Shown piece by piece: positions 52,673 to 61,327 of a DNA stretch of 64,000 nt. The DNA lies in assembly GCA_900549745.1 (NCBI GenBank), contig URPJ01000006.1, forward strand, positions 30,697-94,696, written 5' to 3'. The DNA is from an uncultured Collinsella sp. (GTDB lineage: Bacteria > Actinomycetota > Coriobacteriia > Coriobacteriales > Coriobacteriaceae). The number at the start of each line of letters is the position of its first letter. Positions within the stretch are counted from its first letter, which is position 1. Under the pieces are notes generated by a model. It ran no database searches. It was given only the letters and a program-made list of their open reading frames with translations, and was not told where the DNA came from. The translations under genes and the position numbers were made by a program.

Positions 52673-54290
52673 GCTGCAGGTTTCTAACATTGCGCTCATT
52701 CGCGAGGCGACGCTGCTGCCGAGTGCCGGCCTGACTGTCCTGACCGGCGAGACCGGTGCCGGCAAGACCGCGCTGCTCTCGGCCCTCAAGCTTATTTTGG
52801 GTGAGCGCGCGGATTCGTCTATGGTGCGCGAGGGCGAGGCGCTGGCGAGCGTCGAGGCGCGCCTGTTTGACGGCCCGCACGACACGGAGGGCTTCATCGT
52901 GCAGCGCAGTCTTTCTGCCGAGGGCCGCAGCCGAGTGAGGATTGACGGACGCATCGCCAGTGTGCGCGAGCTTTCGGAGCGCGTTGGCGTGATGATGGAT
53001 CTGTGCGGCCAACACGAGCACCAGCGCTTGCTCGATCCGGCGCATCATGTTGCGATGGTCGATGCCTGGGCAGGGCGCCCTGCACTCGAGGCGCTCGAGC
53101 ACTACCGCGCCTGCTTTAAGGCTTCGCGCGCTGCCGCTAAGGAGGTTCGACGTGTCGAAGAGACCTCGCGTGCGCAGGGGAGCCGCGTCGAGGAAGCGCG
53201 CTTTGCGCTCGAGCGTATCGGCGAGGTCGACCCCAAACCGGGCGAGTATGAGGAACTCGAGGAACTGCTGCCGCGCTCCGAACATGCCGAGGTGCTGGTT
53301 GCCACAGCTAATGATGCCCATGCATCGCTTGCCTCTGAAGGGGGAGCGCTCGATGCCGTGAACAGCGCCGTGGCAGAACTTTCCCGTATGGCTTCCGTCG
53401 ATCGCAAACTTGGCGACATTGCCGATTTGCTTTCGGATGCCTGTATCTCCCTTGAGGATTGCGCGAACGAACTTCGTGCCTATCGCGATGGCGTCGCCTT
53501 CGATCCGCGCGAGCTCGCTCGCATGCGTGAGCGGTATTCCGACCTCAAGGGCCTGCTGCGTCAGTGGGGTCCTACCATGGACGATGTTTTTGCCATGCGC
53601 GATCGCTCGCAAGAGCTGCTGTCCCTGGTCGATGATGGCGATGAACAGATCAGAAAGGCGCGTGAGGCACTCGGGAGCGCCGAGCACGAGTTGTTTGCCG
53701 CTGCCAAGGCACTTAAGCGCGCTCGCAATGTGGCGGCCCCGCGCTTCTGCCACGAGGTTTGCCGCCAGATGGCTCGCCTGGAGATGGGCGGCGCCGAGCT
53801 CGTCTGGGAGTCGCGTGATCTTCCCCGTGCTGAGTGGACGCCCGTTGGTCCTTCGAGCTACGAGCTGCTATACCGCAGCGGTGCCGGTTTGACTCCACGT
53901 CCCCTGCGCCGCATTGCGTCGGGCGGCGAGCTCAGCCGCGTCATGTTGGCAAGTAAGGTTGTCCTCGGTAACGCGGACGGTGTCGATACGCTGGTGTTTG
54001 ACGAGGTCGATGCTGGTGTCGGCGGCTCCACGGCCCGCGCTCTTGCTGGTGTGCTGGCCGATCTTGCCGCCACGCATCAGGTCATCGTCGTAACACACCT
54101 GGCGCAGGTTGCGGTTATGGCCGACAAGCACTACGTGGTCAGTAAAGAGCCCGGCGACGTTCCCCAGACGCATCTGGATGAGGTGGCTGGGGATGCTCGC
54201 ACTGCCGAGATTGCCCGCATGCTCAGCGGCGACCAATCGGAGGCAAGTCTTGCGCATGCCAAGCAGATGCTTGAAGAAGCTCGAGGTTAG
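52662..54290 (+). CDS. recN: DNA repair protein RecN
   Basis: 542 aa, SMC-like ATPase for double-strand break repair. ATG 52662, overlapping nadK by 11 nt. Walker A GETGAGKTAL near residue 30, a coiled coil around 150-370, the signature IASGGELSRVMLA, and Walker B LVFDEVDAGVGG. Last gene of the run; ends 18 bp before a palindromic repeat. Gram-positive recN commonly sits after argR, which is missing here. Confidence 0.95.
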   Translation: MIDELQVSNIALIREATLLPSAGLTVLTGETGAGKTALLSALKLILGERADSSMVREGEALASVEARLFDGPHDTEGFIVQRSLSAEGRSRVRIDGRIASVRELSERVGVMMDLCGQHEHQRLLDPAHHVAMVDAWAGRPALEALEHYRACFKASRAAAKEVRRVEETSRAQGSRVEEARFALERIGEVDPKPGEYEELEELLPRSEHAEVLVATANDAHASLASEGGALDAVNSAVAELSRMASVDRKLGDIADLLSDACISLEDCANELRAYRDGVAFDPRELARMRERYSDLKGLLRQWGPTMDDVFAMRDRSQELLSLVDDGDEQIRKAREALGSAEHELFAAAKALKRARNVAAPRFCHEVCRQMARLEMGGAELVWESRDLPRAEWTPVGPSSYELLYRSGAGLTPRPLRRIASGGELSRVMLASKVVLGNADGVDTLVFDEVDAGVGGSTARALAGVLADLAATHQVIVVTHLAQVAVMADKHYVVSKEPGDVPQTHLDEVAGDARTAEIARMLSGDQSEASLAHAKQMLEEARG

Positions 54291-54308
54291 GTCGTATCAG
54301 CGGTGTTG

Positions 54309-54341
54309 GTGGGACAAAATAGACTGAAATTTCTGTCCCAC
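54309..54341. repeat. Palindrome GTGGGACA...TGTCCCAC
   Basis: 8-bp arms GTGGGACA (54309-54316) and TGTCCCAC (54334-54341) between the convergent ends of recN and the RpiR gene. It has the GGGAC core. The extended left arm GTGGGACAAAAT is found inverted at 37399-37410. Confidence 0.6.
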
Positions 54342-54349
54342 TACGCGTT

Positions 54350-55207
54350 TTACTCCACAACCTTATCCGGCTGGATGAGCTCTTCGTAGTAGCTGATATG
54401 CTCGCGGGCGTCTTCGATTTCGGGCAGCAGGAAGTTGTAGATGACCTCGATGATCATCGTGGCGCTCATCTTGGAGAACGCGAAGTCGCCCGTTGTCAGT
54501 AGTGCTTCGTGGTTGACGGTATTAAAGGTGTAGTCTGCCAGGCGCGCGAGCGGGGATTTGCTGTCGCTGCTGATGACGACTACGGTTGCGCCGCAGTCGC
54601 GAGCCGCTTTTGCCATGCGATTCAGACGGCGCGACTTGCCGGAGTTTGAGATCAGCACGATAACGTCACCGGGGCGCAGCGTGAGCGCAAAACCAATCGA
54701 GGTCTCGCTGATGGTGCTTGCCATGCAACGAAGGCCCAGCTGCGAGAACTTGAACGTCGCGTCGAGCGCGACGGCGTTGGTGTTGCCTACGGCCGCAAAC
54801 TCAATAACGCCGGCATTCTTAAGCGCGTGTACAACTGCAGCCAACGTGTCGTGATCAATGCCGTCGATGGTCGCATTAAGCTCACTCACCTTGGCGGCGA
54901 GGATATTTTTAAGGCTCTGCTCCATGTTGTCGAGCGAGACCTCGTCGGTCAGGCCCTCGTTGCGCTGACTCTCTAAGTCGCGCGCCAACGAAAACTGAAA
55001 GCTGCGGAAGCTGCCAAAGCCCAGCTTGCGGCAGAAACGCGAAACGGTCGCCTCGGACGTGGCGGCAGCGCGCGAGAGCTGAGCCGCCGTGAGGCGTGGC
55101 GCCTCGGACTGGTGCTCCAATATATAGTCGACAATGCGCTGCTCGGACTCGCTGTATCCCTGGTGGGTACTAATGAGGGAAAGTGCGCTTTTGCTACTAT
55201 CGGTCAT
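54350..55207 (-). CDS. RpiR/MurR-family transcriptional regulator
   Basis: 285 aa from ATG 55207 (minus strand) after AGGAG. N-terminal HTH_6 domain with LTAAQLSRAAATSEATVSRFCRKLGF, then a sugar-phosphate-binding SIS domain with SNSGKSRRLNRMAKAARD. Members sense phosphosugars. It diverges from the fructose PTS gene and is therefore its likely regulator, perhaps repressing until fructose-1-phosphate rises. Divergence and operator-like sites support this; direct evidence is lacking. Confidence 0.92.
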   Translation of the reverse strand: MTDSSKSALSLISTHQGYSESEQRIVDYILEHQSEAPRLTAAQLSRAAATSEATVSRFCRKLGFGSFRSFQFSLARDLESQRNEGLTDEVSLDNMEQSLKNILAAKVSELNATIDGIDHDTLAAVVHALKNAGVIEFAAVGNTNAVALDATFKFSQLGLRCMASTISETSIGFALTLRPGDVIVLISNSGKSRRLNRMAKAARDCGATVVVISSDSKSPLARLADYTFNTVNHEALLTTGDFAFSKMSATMIIEVIYNFLLPEIEDAREHISYYEELIQPDKVVE

Positions 55208-55288
55208 GGATGGCTCCTGGTTGGCATGAAAATCTAACTTGATTTGCAATGCCATAGTATACGGGCATTTTCAATTACAAGATACACC

Positions 55289-55316
55289 TTGCCGTTTCAA
55301 GTGTTGATGGTAAACT
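55289..55316 (+). promoter_or_regulatory. Promoter of fruA
   Basis: TTGCCG (55289-55294) and TAAACT (55311-55316), spaced 16 nt, with TGG before the -10 giving an extended element. CTTGCCGTTT at 55288-55297, over the -35, is repeated at 55321-55330, 33 bp away, three helical turns. Confidence 0.6.
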
Positions 55317-55337
55317 TTCACTTGCCGTTTACGGTTA

Positions 55338-55352
55338 TGAAAGAACCTTTCA
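55338..55352. promoter_or_regulatory. Candidate RpiR operator TGAAAGAACCTTTCA
   Basis: A perfect inverted repeat, TGAAAG and CTTTCA with a 3-nt spacer, about 20 nt downstream of the fruA -10. RpiR-type regulators can use short AT-flanked inverted repeats. Position fits repression. Confidence 0.5.
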
Positions 55353-55479
55353 CCGGAGAATTGCGCCTTGTCTCTTCTCACGCGGACGGTAGGTTGGTAT
55401 CTTTCAGTTGTGGAAAAACGCGCATCGAAGCGCGTGTAGGGGAGCGCCCGCGGGCGCTGTACTCAAGAAGGAGGGACAC

Positions 55480-57483
55480 ATGGCTAAGTTTGACATCATC
55501 GCCGCGACCGGTTGCCCGACCGGCATTGCGCACACCTTCATGGCGAAGGAGGCGCTGGAGAAGGCAGCTGCCGAGCGCGGTCTGACCATTAAGGTCGAGA
55601 CTCATGGCCAGGTCGGTGTCGAGAACGAGCTCACCAAGAGCGAGATCGCCGGTGCCAAGGCCGTCGTCGTCGCAGCCGATAAGGATGTCCAGGCTGAGCG
55701 TTTCGCCGGTAAGCCCATGGTTTCCGTTGGTGTTTCCAAGGCCCTGTCTGTCGAGGCTGCTGGTAAGCTGATCGACCGCGCGCTCGCCGCCAAGGGCGAC
55801 GACACGGTTGCCGCTGCCGCCGATGTCGAGGACGAGGTCGAGGAGAAGGAGTCCATCGGCCACGTCATCTACAAGCACCTCATGAACGGCGTCAGCCACA
55901 TGCTGGTCTTCGTCGTTGCCGGTGGTGTTCTGACCGCCATTTCGTTCCTGTGGGGCATCACGTCCTTTGATTCGACGGCTGCCGACTACAACAGCTTTGC
56001 TGCGATGCTCAAGATCATCGGCGGCATCGCCATGAACCTTATGGTTCCGGTGCTTTCCGCCTACATCGCCGAATCCATCGGCAAGCGCCCGGCGCTCGTC
56101 CCCGGTTTCGTTGCCGGTATGATTGCCATCCAGGGCCTGCCTGTTAACGCCGAGACCGGCATGATCGACGCCGGTGGCGCCGGCGTGGGCTTCGGCTTCC
56201 TGGGCGGCATCGTCGGCGGCTTCCTCGCCGGCTATGTCATCCTGCTGCTCGAGAAGGTTTTCTCTAAAATTCCCGCGAGCCTTAATGGCCTGAAGGCAAT
56301 CTTTCTGTATCCGCTGTGCTCTACCGCCATCGTCGGCCTGGTCATGCTCGGTATTTCCGGCCCCATGGCTGCCATTAACCAGGGTATGATGGATTTCCTG
56401 CAGAGCCTCGGTAACTCCGGTCCGGTGATCCTTGGCCTGGCCATCGGCTGCATGTGCGCCTTTGATATGGGCGGCCCGGTCAACAAGGCTGCTTACGCTA
56501 CTGGCACCTTCCTGCTCGGTACCGCTCTCGAAGCTGGCGTCGGCACCGAGACCTACAACTTCGGCACCAACTTCATGGCTGCCGTCTCCGCCGCTTGCAT
56601 CGTTCCGCCGCTGATCACCACCTTCGCCGTCGTTGTCGGCAAGAAGTACTTCAGCCAGGAGGATCATGACGCCGGTATCGTCAACCTCATCCTTGGTTGC
56701 ACCCACATCACCGAGGGCGCCATTCCGTTCATGACCAAGAACATCTGGCCCGTCATGCCCATCATGATGCTCGGTTCTTCCATCGCTTCCATCTTGACCA
56801 TCTTTTTCAACGTTCACGATCCGGCGCCTCACGGCGGCTTCCTGGTCCTGCCCGTTGTCGAGAACGGTCCGCTGTGGGTCCTCGCGATCCTCATCGGCGC
56901 TGTGGTCGGTGGCATCCTGTTCGTGGCCTTCAAGAAGTACGACTTCGAGAAGAATCAGAAGGCCGCTCCTGTAGCCAGGTCCGTTGAGGCCCCCAAGGCC
57001 GCTGCCGTCGAGGCCCCCAAGGAAGAGGCTGCCGACTTCGTGAAGGTCGAGAATGTCTTTGTCGCCGAGGACTTCGCTTCTCGTGACGAGGCTCTGAGCT
57101 TCGTTTCCAACCAGGCTGTCAAGGCCGGTATCGCCAGCGACGCCGACGCCGTGATGAACGCCTTCCTGGCCCGCGAGGCCGAGGGCACCACGGGCATGAT
57201 GGAGGGCTTCGCCATCCCGCATGCCAAGTCCGACGCCATTACCGAGGCTGCCGTCATCGTCGTCAAGGACGAGTCCGGTGTGACCGGTTGGGACACCATG
57301 GACGGCGCTCCCGTCAACGTGGCCATCGCGCTGCTCATCCCGGGTGCCCAGGCCGGCACCACGCACCTTAAGATCCTGTCCAAGGTCGCCGAGGCGCTCA
57401 TGGACGAGGACTTCCGTGCCACCGTCAAGGGTTCCACCGACGCCGCCAAGATCGCCAAGACGATCAACGCCCGCCTGGTCTAA
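55480..57483 (+). CDS. fruA: PTS fructose transporter, EIIBCA fusion
   Basis: 667 aa from ATG 55480 after AAGGAGGG. Domains in order: IIB with the phospho-cysteine Cys12 in ATGCPTGIAHT; a short acidic linker; IIC, residues about 125-480, with some ten helices; and IIA with phospho-His581 in GFAIPHAKSD. Imports and phosphorylates fructose, producing fructose-1-phosphate. The family also includes mannose-type and 2-O-mannosylglycerate systems, but the nearby fructose-1-phosphate kinases favour fructose. Confidence 0.93.
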   Translation: MAKFDIIAATGCPTGIAHTFMAKEALEKAAAERGLTIKVETHGQVGVENELTKSEIAGAKAVVVAADKDVQAERFAGKPMVSVGVSKALSVEAAGKLIDRALAAKGDDTVAAAADVEDEVEEKESIGHVIYKHLMNGVSHMLVFVVAGGVLTAISFLWGITSFDSTAADYNSFAAMLKIIGGIAMNLMVPVLSAYIAESIGKRPALVPGFVAGMIAIQGLPVNAETGMIDAGGAGVGFGFLGGIVGGFLAGYVILLLEKVFSKIPASLNGLKAIFLYPLCSTAIVGLVMLGISGPMAAINQGMMDFLQSLGNSGPVILGLAIGCMCAFDMGGPVNKAAYATGTFLLGTALEAGVGTETYNFGTNFMAAVSAACIVPPLITTFAVVVGKKYFSQEDHDAGIVNLILGCTHITEGAIPFMTKNIWPVMPIMMLGSSIASILTIFFNVHDPAPHGGFLVLPVVENGPLWVLAILIGAVVGGILFVAFKKYDFEKNQKAAPVARSVEAPKAAAVEAPKEEAADFVKVENVFVAEDFASRDEALSFVSNQAVKAGIASDADAVMNAFLAREAEGTTGMMEGFAIPHAKSDAITEAAVIVVKDESGVTGWDTMDGAPVNVAIALLIPGAQAGTTHLKILSKVAEALMDEDFRATVKGSTDAAKIAKTINARLV

Positions 57484-57520
57484 TCCCGCAACACGCGAAT
57501 ACCATCGCCCCCTGTATATA

Positions 57521-57555
57521 AGGCGGAGTCCCTCTCCAGGGCCTCCGCCTTTTTC
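57521..57555 (+). terminator. Terminator after fruA
   Basis: AGGCGGAG-T-CCCT with AGGG-C-CTCCGCCT around CTCC, followed by a TTTTT tail. Confidence 0.85.
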
Positions 57556-57567
57556 TACCCCTCCCAT

Positions 57568-57636
57568 AAGCTGCGGTGAAATAGGGACTGTTTAAACGAT
57601 TCAACCCCAAATTCAGTCCCTATTTCACCGCAACTT
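57568..57636. repeat. Intact palindrome AAGYTGCGGTGAAATAGGGACTG
   Basis: 23-nt arms (57568-57590 and 57614-57636) pair with a single mismatch around a 23-nt loop. The GAAATAGGGACTG core has GGGAC. It is the better-preserved relative of 23393-23461. Confidence 0.8.
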
Positions 57637-57741
57637 ACAAAAGGGCATAGAGGGGGCTACCTATCGAGTCTTTGTCGCGAACAGATCATCAGCCAGATTT
57701 CCGTTTGCACGATATTGCTCTGGACCGACCGAGTTTCCGCA

Positions 57742-57893
57742 GCTTGCTCGCCCACAGGGGCCCGTGCGCGGCCTGTGAGATTTATCGCGAGTTCCGCACG
57801 AGCCGAAGAGCACTTAATGTGCTCTTCGTGCGAGCAGGACTGTAGAGCAGGAAATCTCACAGGCCGCGCACAGGCCCCTGTGGGCGAGCAAGC
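57742..57893. repeat. Long hairpin element before ptsH (about 150 nt)
   Basis: Outer arms of 42 nt (57742-57783 and 57852-57893) are complementary with a single mismatch (C versus T). An inner stem CGAAGAGCAC with GTGCTCTTCG around TTAAT fills the loop region. Overlapping open frames here read through the arms on both strands and encode nothing recognisable. It resembles a MITE or a large REP-type mosaic element. No target-site duplication could be confirmed. The about 100 bp before it and 40 bp after it show nothing clear. Confidence 0.75.
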
Positions 57894-57934
57894 GGACGAC
57901 AAACACATCTGTCCAATAATTCGTCTGAAACATA

Positions 57935-57963
57935 ATGAAAAACCGTTTGATGTGAGTTAATAT
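57935..57963 (+). promoter_or_regulatory. Possible promoter of ptsH
   Basis: ATGAAA (57935-57940) and TAATAT (57958-57963) with 17-nt spacing, about 70 nt before ptsH. Confidence 0.45.
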
Positions 57964-58030
57964 AAAGAACGTCGTGAATCTGACTCCTGCCACATGCATG
58001 ACAGGGGTTAAACACAAAAAGGAGTCAATT

Positions 58031-58294
58031 ATGGTTTCTGAGAAGGCTACCCTCGTTAATCCTCAGGGTCTGCACATGCGTCCGGCTGGTCTGTTCGCCT
58101 CCACCATGGGCAAGTACGCCTGTGACGTGACGGTCGTCACCCCCGAGAAGGAGGTCAACGGCAAGTCCCCGATGGCCCTCATGGCTGCTGGTATCCCCTG
58201 CGGTACCGAGGTCGAGGTCAAGTGCGACGGCGCCGACGAGGCCGAGGCTCTGGCTGCTGCCATCGAGCTCATCAAGAGCGGTCTTGGCGAGTAG
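58031..58294 (+). CDS. ptsH: PTS phosphocarrier protein HPr
   Basis: 87 aa from ATG 58031 after AAAGGAG. Passes phosphate from EI to the EII proteins. Active His15 in GLHMRPAG (commonly GLHARPA), and the regulatory Ser46 in NGKSPMAL, the HPr-kinase site of Gram-positive bacteria, is kept. Followed by a partial terminator before ptsI. Confidence 0.97.
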   Translation: MVSEKATLVNPQGLHMRPAGLFASTMGKYACDVTVVTPEKEVNGKSPMALMAAGIPCGTEVEVKCDGADEAEALAAAIELIKSGLGE

Positions 58295-58339
58295 AACTCA
58301 AACGGGTCGCATGTTGAACAACTAAGTTCATATTTGGGG

Positions 58340-58376
58340 GCGCAGTGACCTGTTGTAAGGTAACTGCGCTCTTTTG
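58340..58376 (+). terminator. Attenuating terminator between ptsH and ptsI
   Basis: GCGCAGTGACC pairs with GGTAACTGCGC (one mismatch), then TCTTTT. Because ptsI follows closely without a clear promoter, it probably lowers EI relative to HPr. Confidence 0.65.
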
Positions 58377-58427
58377 TCATGGATATGGCAAAACGCTTTA
58401 TCACATGACACGGAGAGAGGAATGGGA

Positions 58428-60131
58428 ATGTATCAGGGAGTCAACGCTTCCGAGGGCATCGGTATCGGCACCGTCATGGTCGCCGTCGATCCCGACTTGA
58501 CGTTTGAGCCGCACGAGGTTGCTGATTCGGCAGCAGAGAAGGAGCGCTATCAGTCCGCTCTTTCGGTCTTCTGCGAGAAGACCCAGGCTCAGGCCGACCA
58601 CATGAAGGAGACGGTGGGCGAGGCCGAGGCCGAGATCATGAGCGGACACATTGTTCTGGCTCAGGATCCGGGTATGACCGACGCCATCAACGCCGCCATT
58701 GACGGCGGTACCTGCGCCGAGCAGGCGCTCATGGACACCTCGACCATGTTCGAGAACATGTTCCTGTCCATGGACGACGAGATGTTCCGTCTTCGCGCGG
58801 CTGACATCGCCGACATCCGCACCGGTATTCTGGCCGAGCTGCTGGGCAAGGAGGTCGTCGACCTCTCCGTCCTGCCCGAGAACACTGTCGTTGTCGTGCA
58901 CGACCTCACGCCGTCCATGACCGCCACGATCGATAAGGCCCACGTTGCCGGTATCGTCACCGAGACCGGTGGCCGCACGTCGCACTCCGCGATCATTGCG
59001 CGCGCCCTCGAGATCCCGGCTGTCCTTTCGGTCTCCAACAGCTGCACCGCACTGCGCAACGGCATGACCGTTGTCGTCGACGGCGGCAAGGGTATCGTCG
59101 AGGCCGATCCCGACGAGGAGACGCTCGCTGCCTACACCGCCAAGGCCGAGGCCTTCGCTGCCGAGAAGGCAGCCCTCGAGGCCTTCCGTGGCAAGCCGTC
59201 CGTGACTGCTGATGGCATCAAGAAGATCATCGCCTGCAACATCGGTAACCCCGATGACGTGCCCAACGCGCTCGATCACGACGCCGAGGCTATCGGTCTG
59301 TTCCGCTCCGAGTTCCTGTTCATGGACTCTGCTGAGCTTCCTTCCGAGGAGGAGCAGTTCAACGCCTACCGTAAGGTCGCCAGCGCGCTCAAGGGTGCTC
59401 CGGTCATCATCCGCACGCTCGATGTGGGTGGCGACAAGGAGATTCCGTATCTGCATATGGTCAAGGAAGACAACCCCTTCATGGGCTTCCGCGCCGTGCG
59501 TTACTGCTTGGCCAATCCCGACCAGTACAAGGTCCAGCTCCGCGCTCTGCTGCGCGCTAGCGCCTTCGGTGACGTCAAGATCATGATCCCGCTCGTCACC
59601 TGCGTCGAGGAGGTCTTGGCTGTCAAGGAGCTCGTCGAGCAGTGCAAGGCCGAGCTGACCGAAGAGGGGCGCAAGTTCAACGAGAACATCGAGGTCGGCA
59701 TCATGGTCGAGACGCCCGCCGCTTCGCTGCTCGCAGACCGTCTTGCCGAGGTCGCCGACTTCTTCTCCATCGGCACCAACGACCTGATCGGCTACACCAT
59801 GTGCGCCGACCGTGGCAACGACACCATCTCCAACCTGTACCAGGTTTACTATCCCGCCGTGCTCCGCTCGCTCAAGAACATCATCGAGAGCGGCGTGAAG
59901 GCCGGCATCATGGTCGGTATGTGCGGCGAGGCCGCTGCCGATCCGCTGCTCGAGCCGCTGCTGATCAGCTGGGGCCTGGAGGAGTTCTCGATGAGTGCTC
60001 CGTCGATCCTGCGCGCCCGTAAGACCATCAGCCAGTGGACCAAGGCCGAGTGCGACGAGCTCGCCGAGAAGGCGCTCGCCTGCAACACCGCCGCCGAGGT
60101 CAAGGCACTGCTCGAGTCCGCAGCTCGCTAA
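58428..60131 (+). CDS. ptsI: PTS enzyme I (phosphoenolpyruvate-protein phosphotransferase)
   Basis: 567 aa from ATG 58428, 7 nt after GAGAGAGG; ATG 58422 is too close. Takes phosphate from PEP and gives it to HPr. The N-terminal HPr-binding helices precede the phospho-His186 in GGRTSHSAI. The C-terminal PEP-binding barrel has GLFRSEFLFMD, IRTLDVGGDKE, VETPAASLLAD and the catalytic Cys in MCGEAAADP. Confidence 0.97.
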   Translation: MYQGVNASEGIGIGTVMVAVDPDLTFEPHEVADSAAEKERYQSALSVFCEKTQAQADHMKETVGEAEAEIMSGHIVLAQDPGMTDAINAAIDGGTCAEQALMDTSTMFENMFLSMDDEMFRLRAADIADIRTGILAELLGKEVVDLSVLPENTVVVVHDLTPSMTATIDKAHVAGIVTETGGRTSHSAIIARALEIPAVLSVSNSCTALRNGMTVVVDGGKGIVEADPDEETLAAYTAKAEAFAAEKAALEAFRGKPSVTADGIKKIIACNIGNPDDVPNALDHDAEAIGLFRSEFLFMDSAELPSEEEQFNAYRKVASALKGAPVIIRTLDVGGDKEIPYLHMVKEDNPFMGFRAVRYCLANPDQYKVQLRALLRASAFGDVKIMIPLVTCVEEVLAVKELVEQCKAELTEEGRKFNENIEVGIMVETPAASLLADRLAEVADFFSIGTNDLIGYTMCADRGNDTISNLYQVYYPAVLRSLKNIIESGVKAGIMVGMCGEAAADPLLEPLLISWGLEEFSMSAPSILRARKTISQWTKAECDELAEKALACNTAAEVKALLESAAR

Positions 60132-60148
60132 TTTGGTATCAGAGGTAA

Positions 60149-60178
60149 CCGCGTGGTTGGAATGGGCCGGCCACGCGG
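60149..60178. repeat. Hairpin in the ptsI-fruK gap
   Basis: CCGCGTGG and CCACGCGG pair around 14 nt. There is no T run, so it is likely an mRNA processing or stability element. Confidence 0.5.
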
Positions 60179-60205
60179 CCCTCACATATACAGGGGGTAC
60201 TGTAA

Positions 60206-61138
60206 ATGTTCTACACGCTAACCGCTAACCCGGCTGTCGACATGACGGTTTCGAGCTCTCCGCTCGAGCCCGACGAGAACGTCCGCACCGGTTCGGCCAG
60301 CTACACGGCTAACGGCAAGGGCCTCGACGTGTCCTTCGCCTTTAAGAAGATGGGCGTCGACACCGTCGCGCTCGGCTTCTTCGCTGGCTTCACGGGCAAG
60401 TTCATCGTCGAGGAGGTCATGAACCTGGGTTGCCTCTGCCGCCCGGTCTGGACCGACGGTATCACGCGCATTAACACCTACGTCAACGATGGCCAGCACG
60501 AGTACGGCATCCTGAACCCCGGCGCCCCGATCACGCCGCAGCACCAGGAGGAGCTCTACAACATCCTGGACACCGCGGGCGATCTCGAGTGCCTGATCGT
60601 CTCCGGCTCCGTGCCTCCCAAAGCTACGCCCGACTTCCTGGCTCAGGTCATGGAGCACGCTCAGGCTCGTGGCGCTGACGTTGTCCTGGACCTGTCCTCC
60701 GACAAGCTCAAGGAGCTCGCTCACAAGAAGCCGCTGCTCATCAAGCCGAACCATCACGAGATGAAGGCCATCTTCGGCGTGCCGGTCGACACCGACGACG
60801 AGGTTCGTGTCGCCATGAAGATGGCTCACGACGCTGGCGTTCAGAACGTGCTGCTCACCCGTGGTAGCCGCGGCGACGCTTACTTCTCCAACGGCGAGGA
60901 CATCTGGTACGCCAAGCGTGAGTTCAACATCAAGCTGGTCTCTTCCGTCTGCGCCGGCGACTGCACCCTCGCTGCGTTCCTGCACAAGTGGTACAGGGAT
61001 CGCGACAACGTCGAGGAGGCCATGAAGCTCGCTATGGCCACCGGCGCCAACGTTGCCGAGTCCGTCGGCATTGGTGACTTCGGTCACGTCGACGAGTACA
61101 GCAAGCGCGTTGCTGTCCGCAAGCTCGATCGTCAGTAA
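60206..61138 (+). CDS. 1-Phosphofructokinase-like PfkB kinase (copy 1)
   Basis: 310 aa from ATG 60206 after AGGGGG. PfkB fold: NPAVDMTV, the ANGKGLDVSFAF segment and the C-terminal ATP-binding CAGDCTLAAF with the catalytic Asp. The usual GAGDS motif is CAGDC here. Phosphorylates fructose-1-phosphate to fructose-1,6-bisphosphate in this context; tagatose-6-phosphate is an alternative. Downstream of ptsI with its own terminator. Confidence 0.88.
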   Translation: MFYTLTANPAVDMTVSSSPLEPDENVRTGSASYTANGKGLDVSFAFKKMGVDTVALGFFAGFTGKFIVEEVMNLGCLCRPVWTDGITRINTYVNDGQHEYGILNPGAPITPQHQEELYNILDTAGDLECLIVSGSVPPKATPDFLAQVMEHAQARGADVVLDLSSDKLKELAHKKPLLIKPNHHEMKAIFGVPVDTDDEVRVAMKMAHDAGVQNVLLTRGSRGDAYFSNGEDIWYAKREFNIKLVSSVCAGDCTLAAFLHKWYRDRDNVEEAMKLAMATGANVAESVGIGDFGHVDEYSKRVAVRKLDRQ

Positions 61139-61166
61139 TCGAAACGCGACATATTCGTGCGCATGC

Positions 61167-61198
61167 GGCGCCCCGGTTTCGGACGGGGCGCCTTTTTT
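61167..61198 (+). terminator. Terminator after copy 1
   Basis: GGCGCCCCG with CGGGGCGCC (9 bp) and TTTTTT. It separates the two kinase genes. Confidence 0.88.
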
Positions 61199-61327
61199 GT
61201 TCCGCCATGGGGGAGAGGTGTCCTGCCGTACTTCATCGCTTCCACACCGTTCACCGAGTTGTCCTAGCCTTTTACCGATGCGTGGAATATACTTTCATTA
61301 ACACGTTGCTTCGTAAAAGGAACATTC

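Noticed and set aside
57657..58017. Several short open frames (57657-57908, 57715-57960, 57814-58017) on both strands
   Set aside because: They read through the large hairpin and mirror each other because of its arms; no recognisable product.
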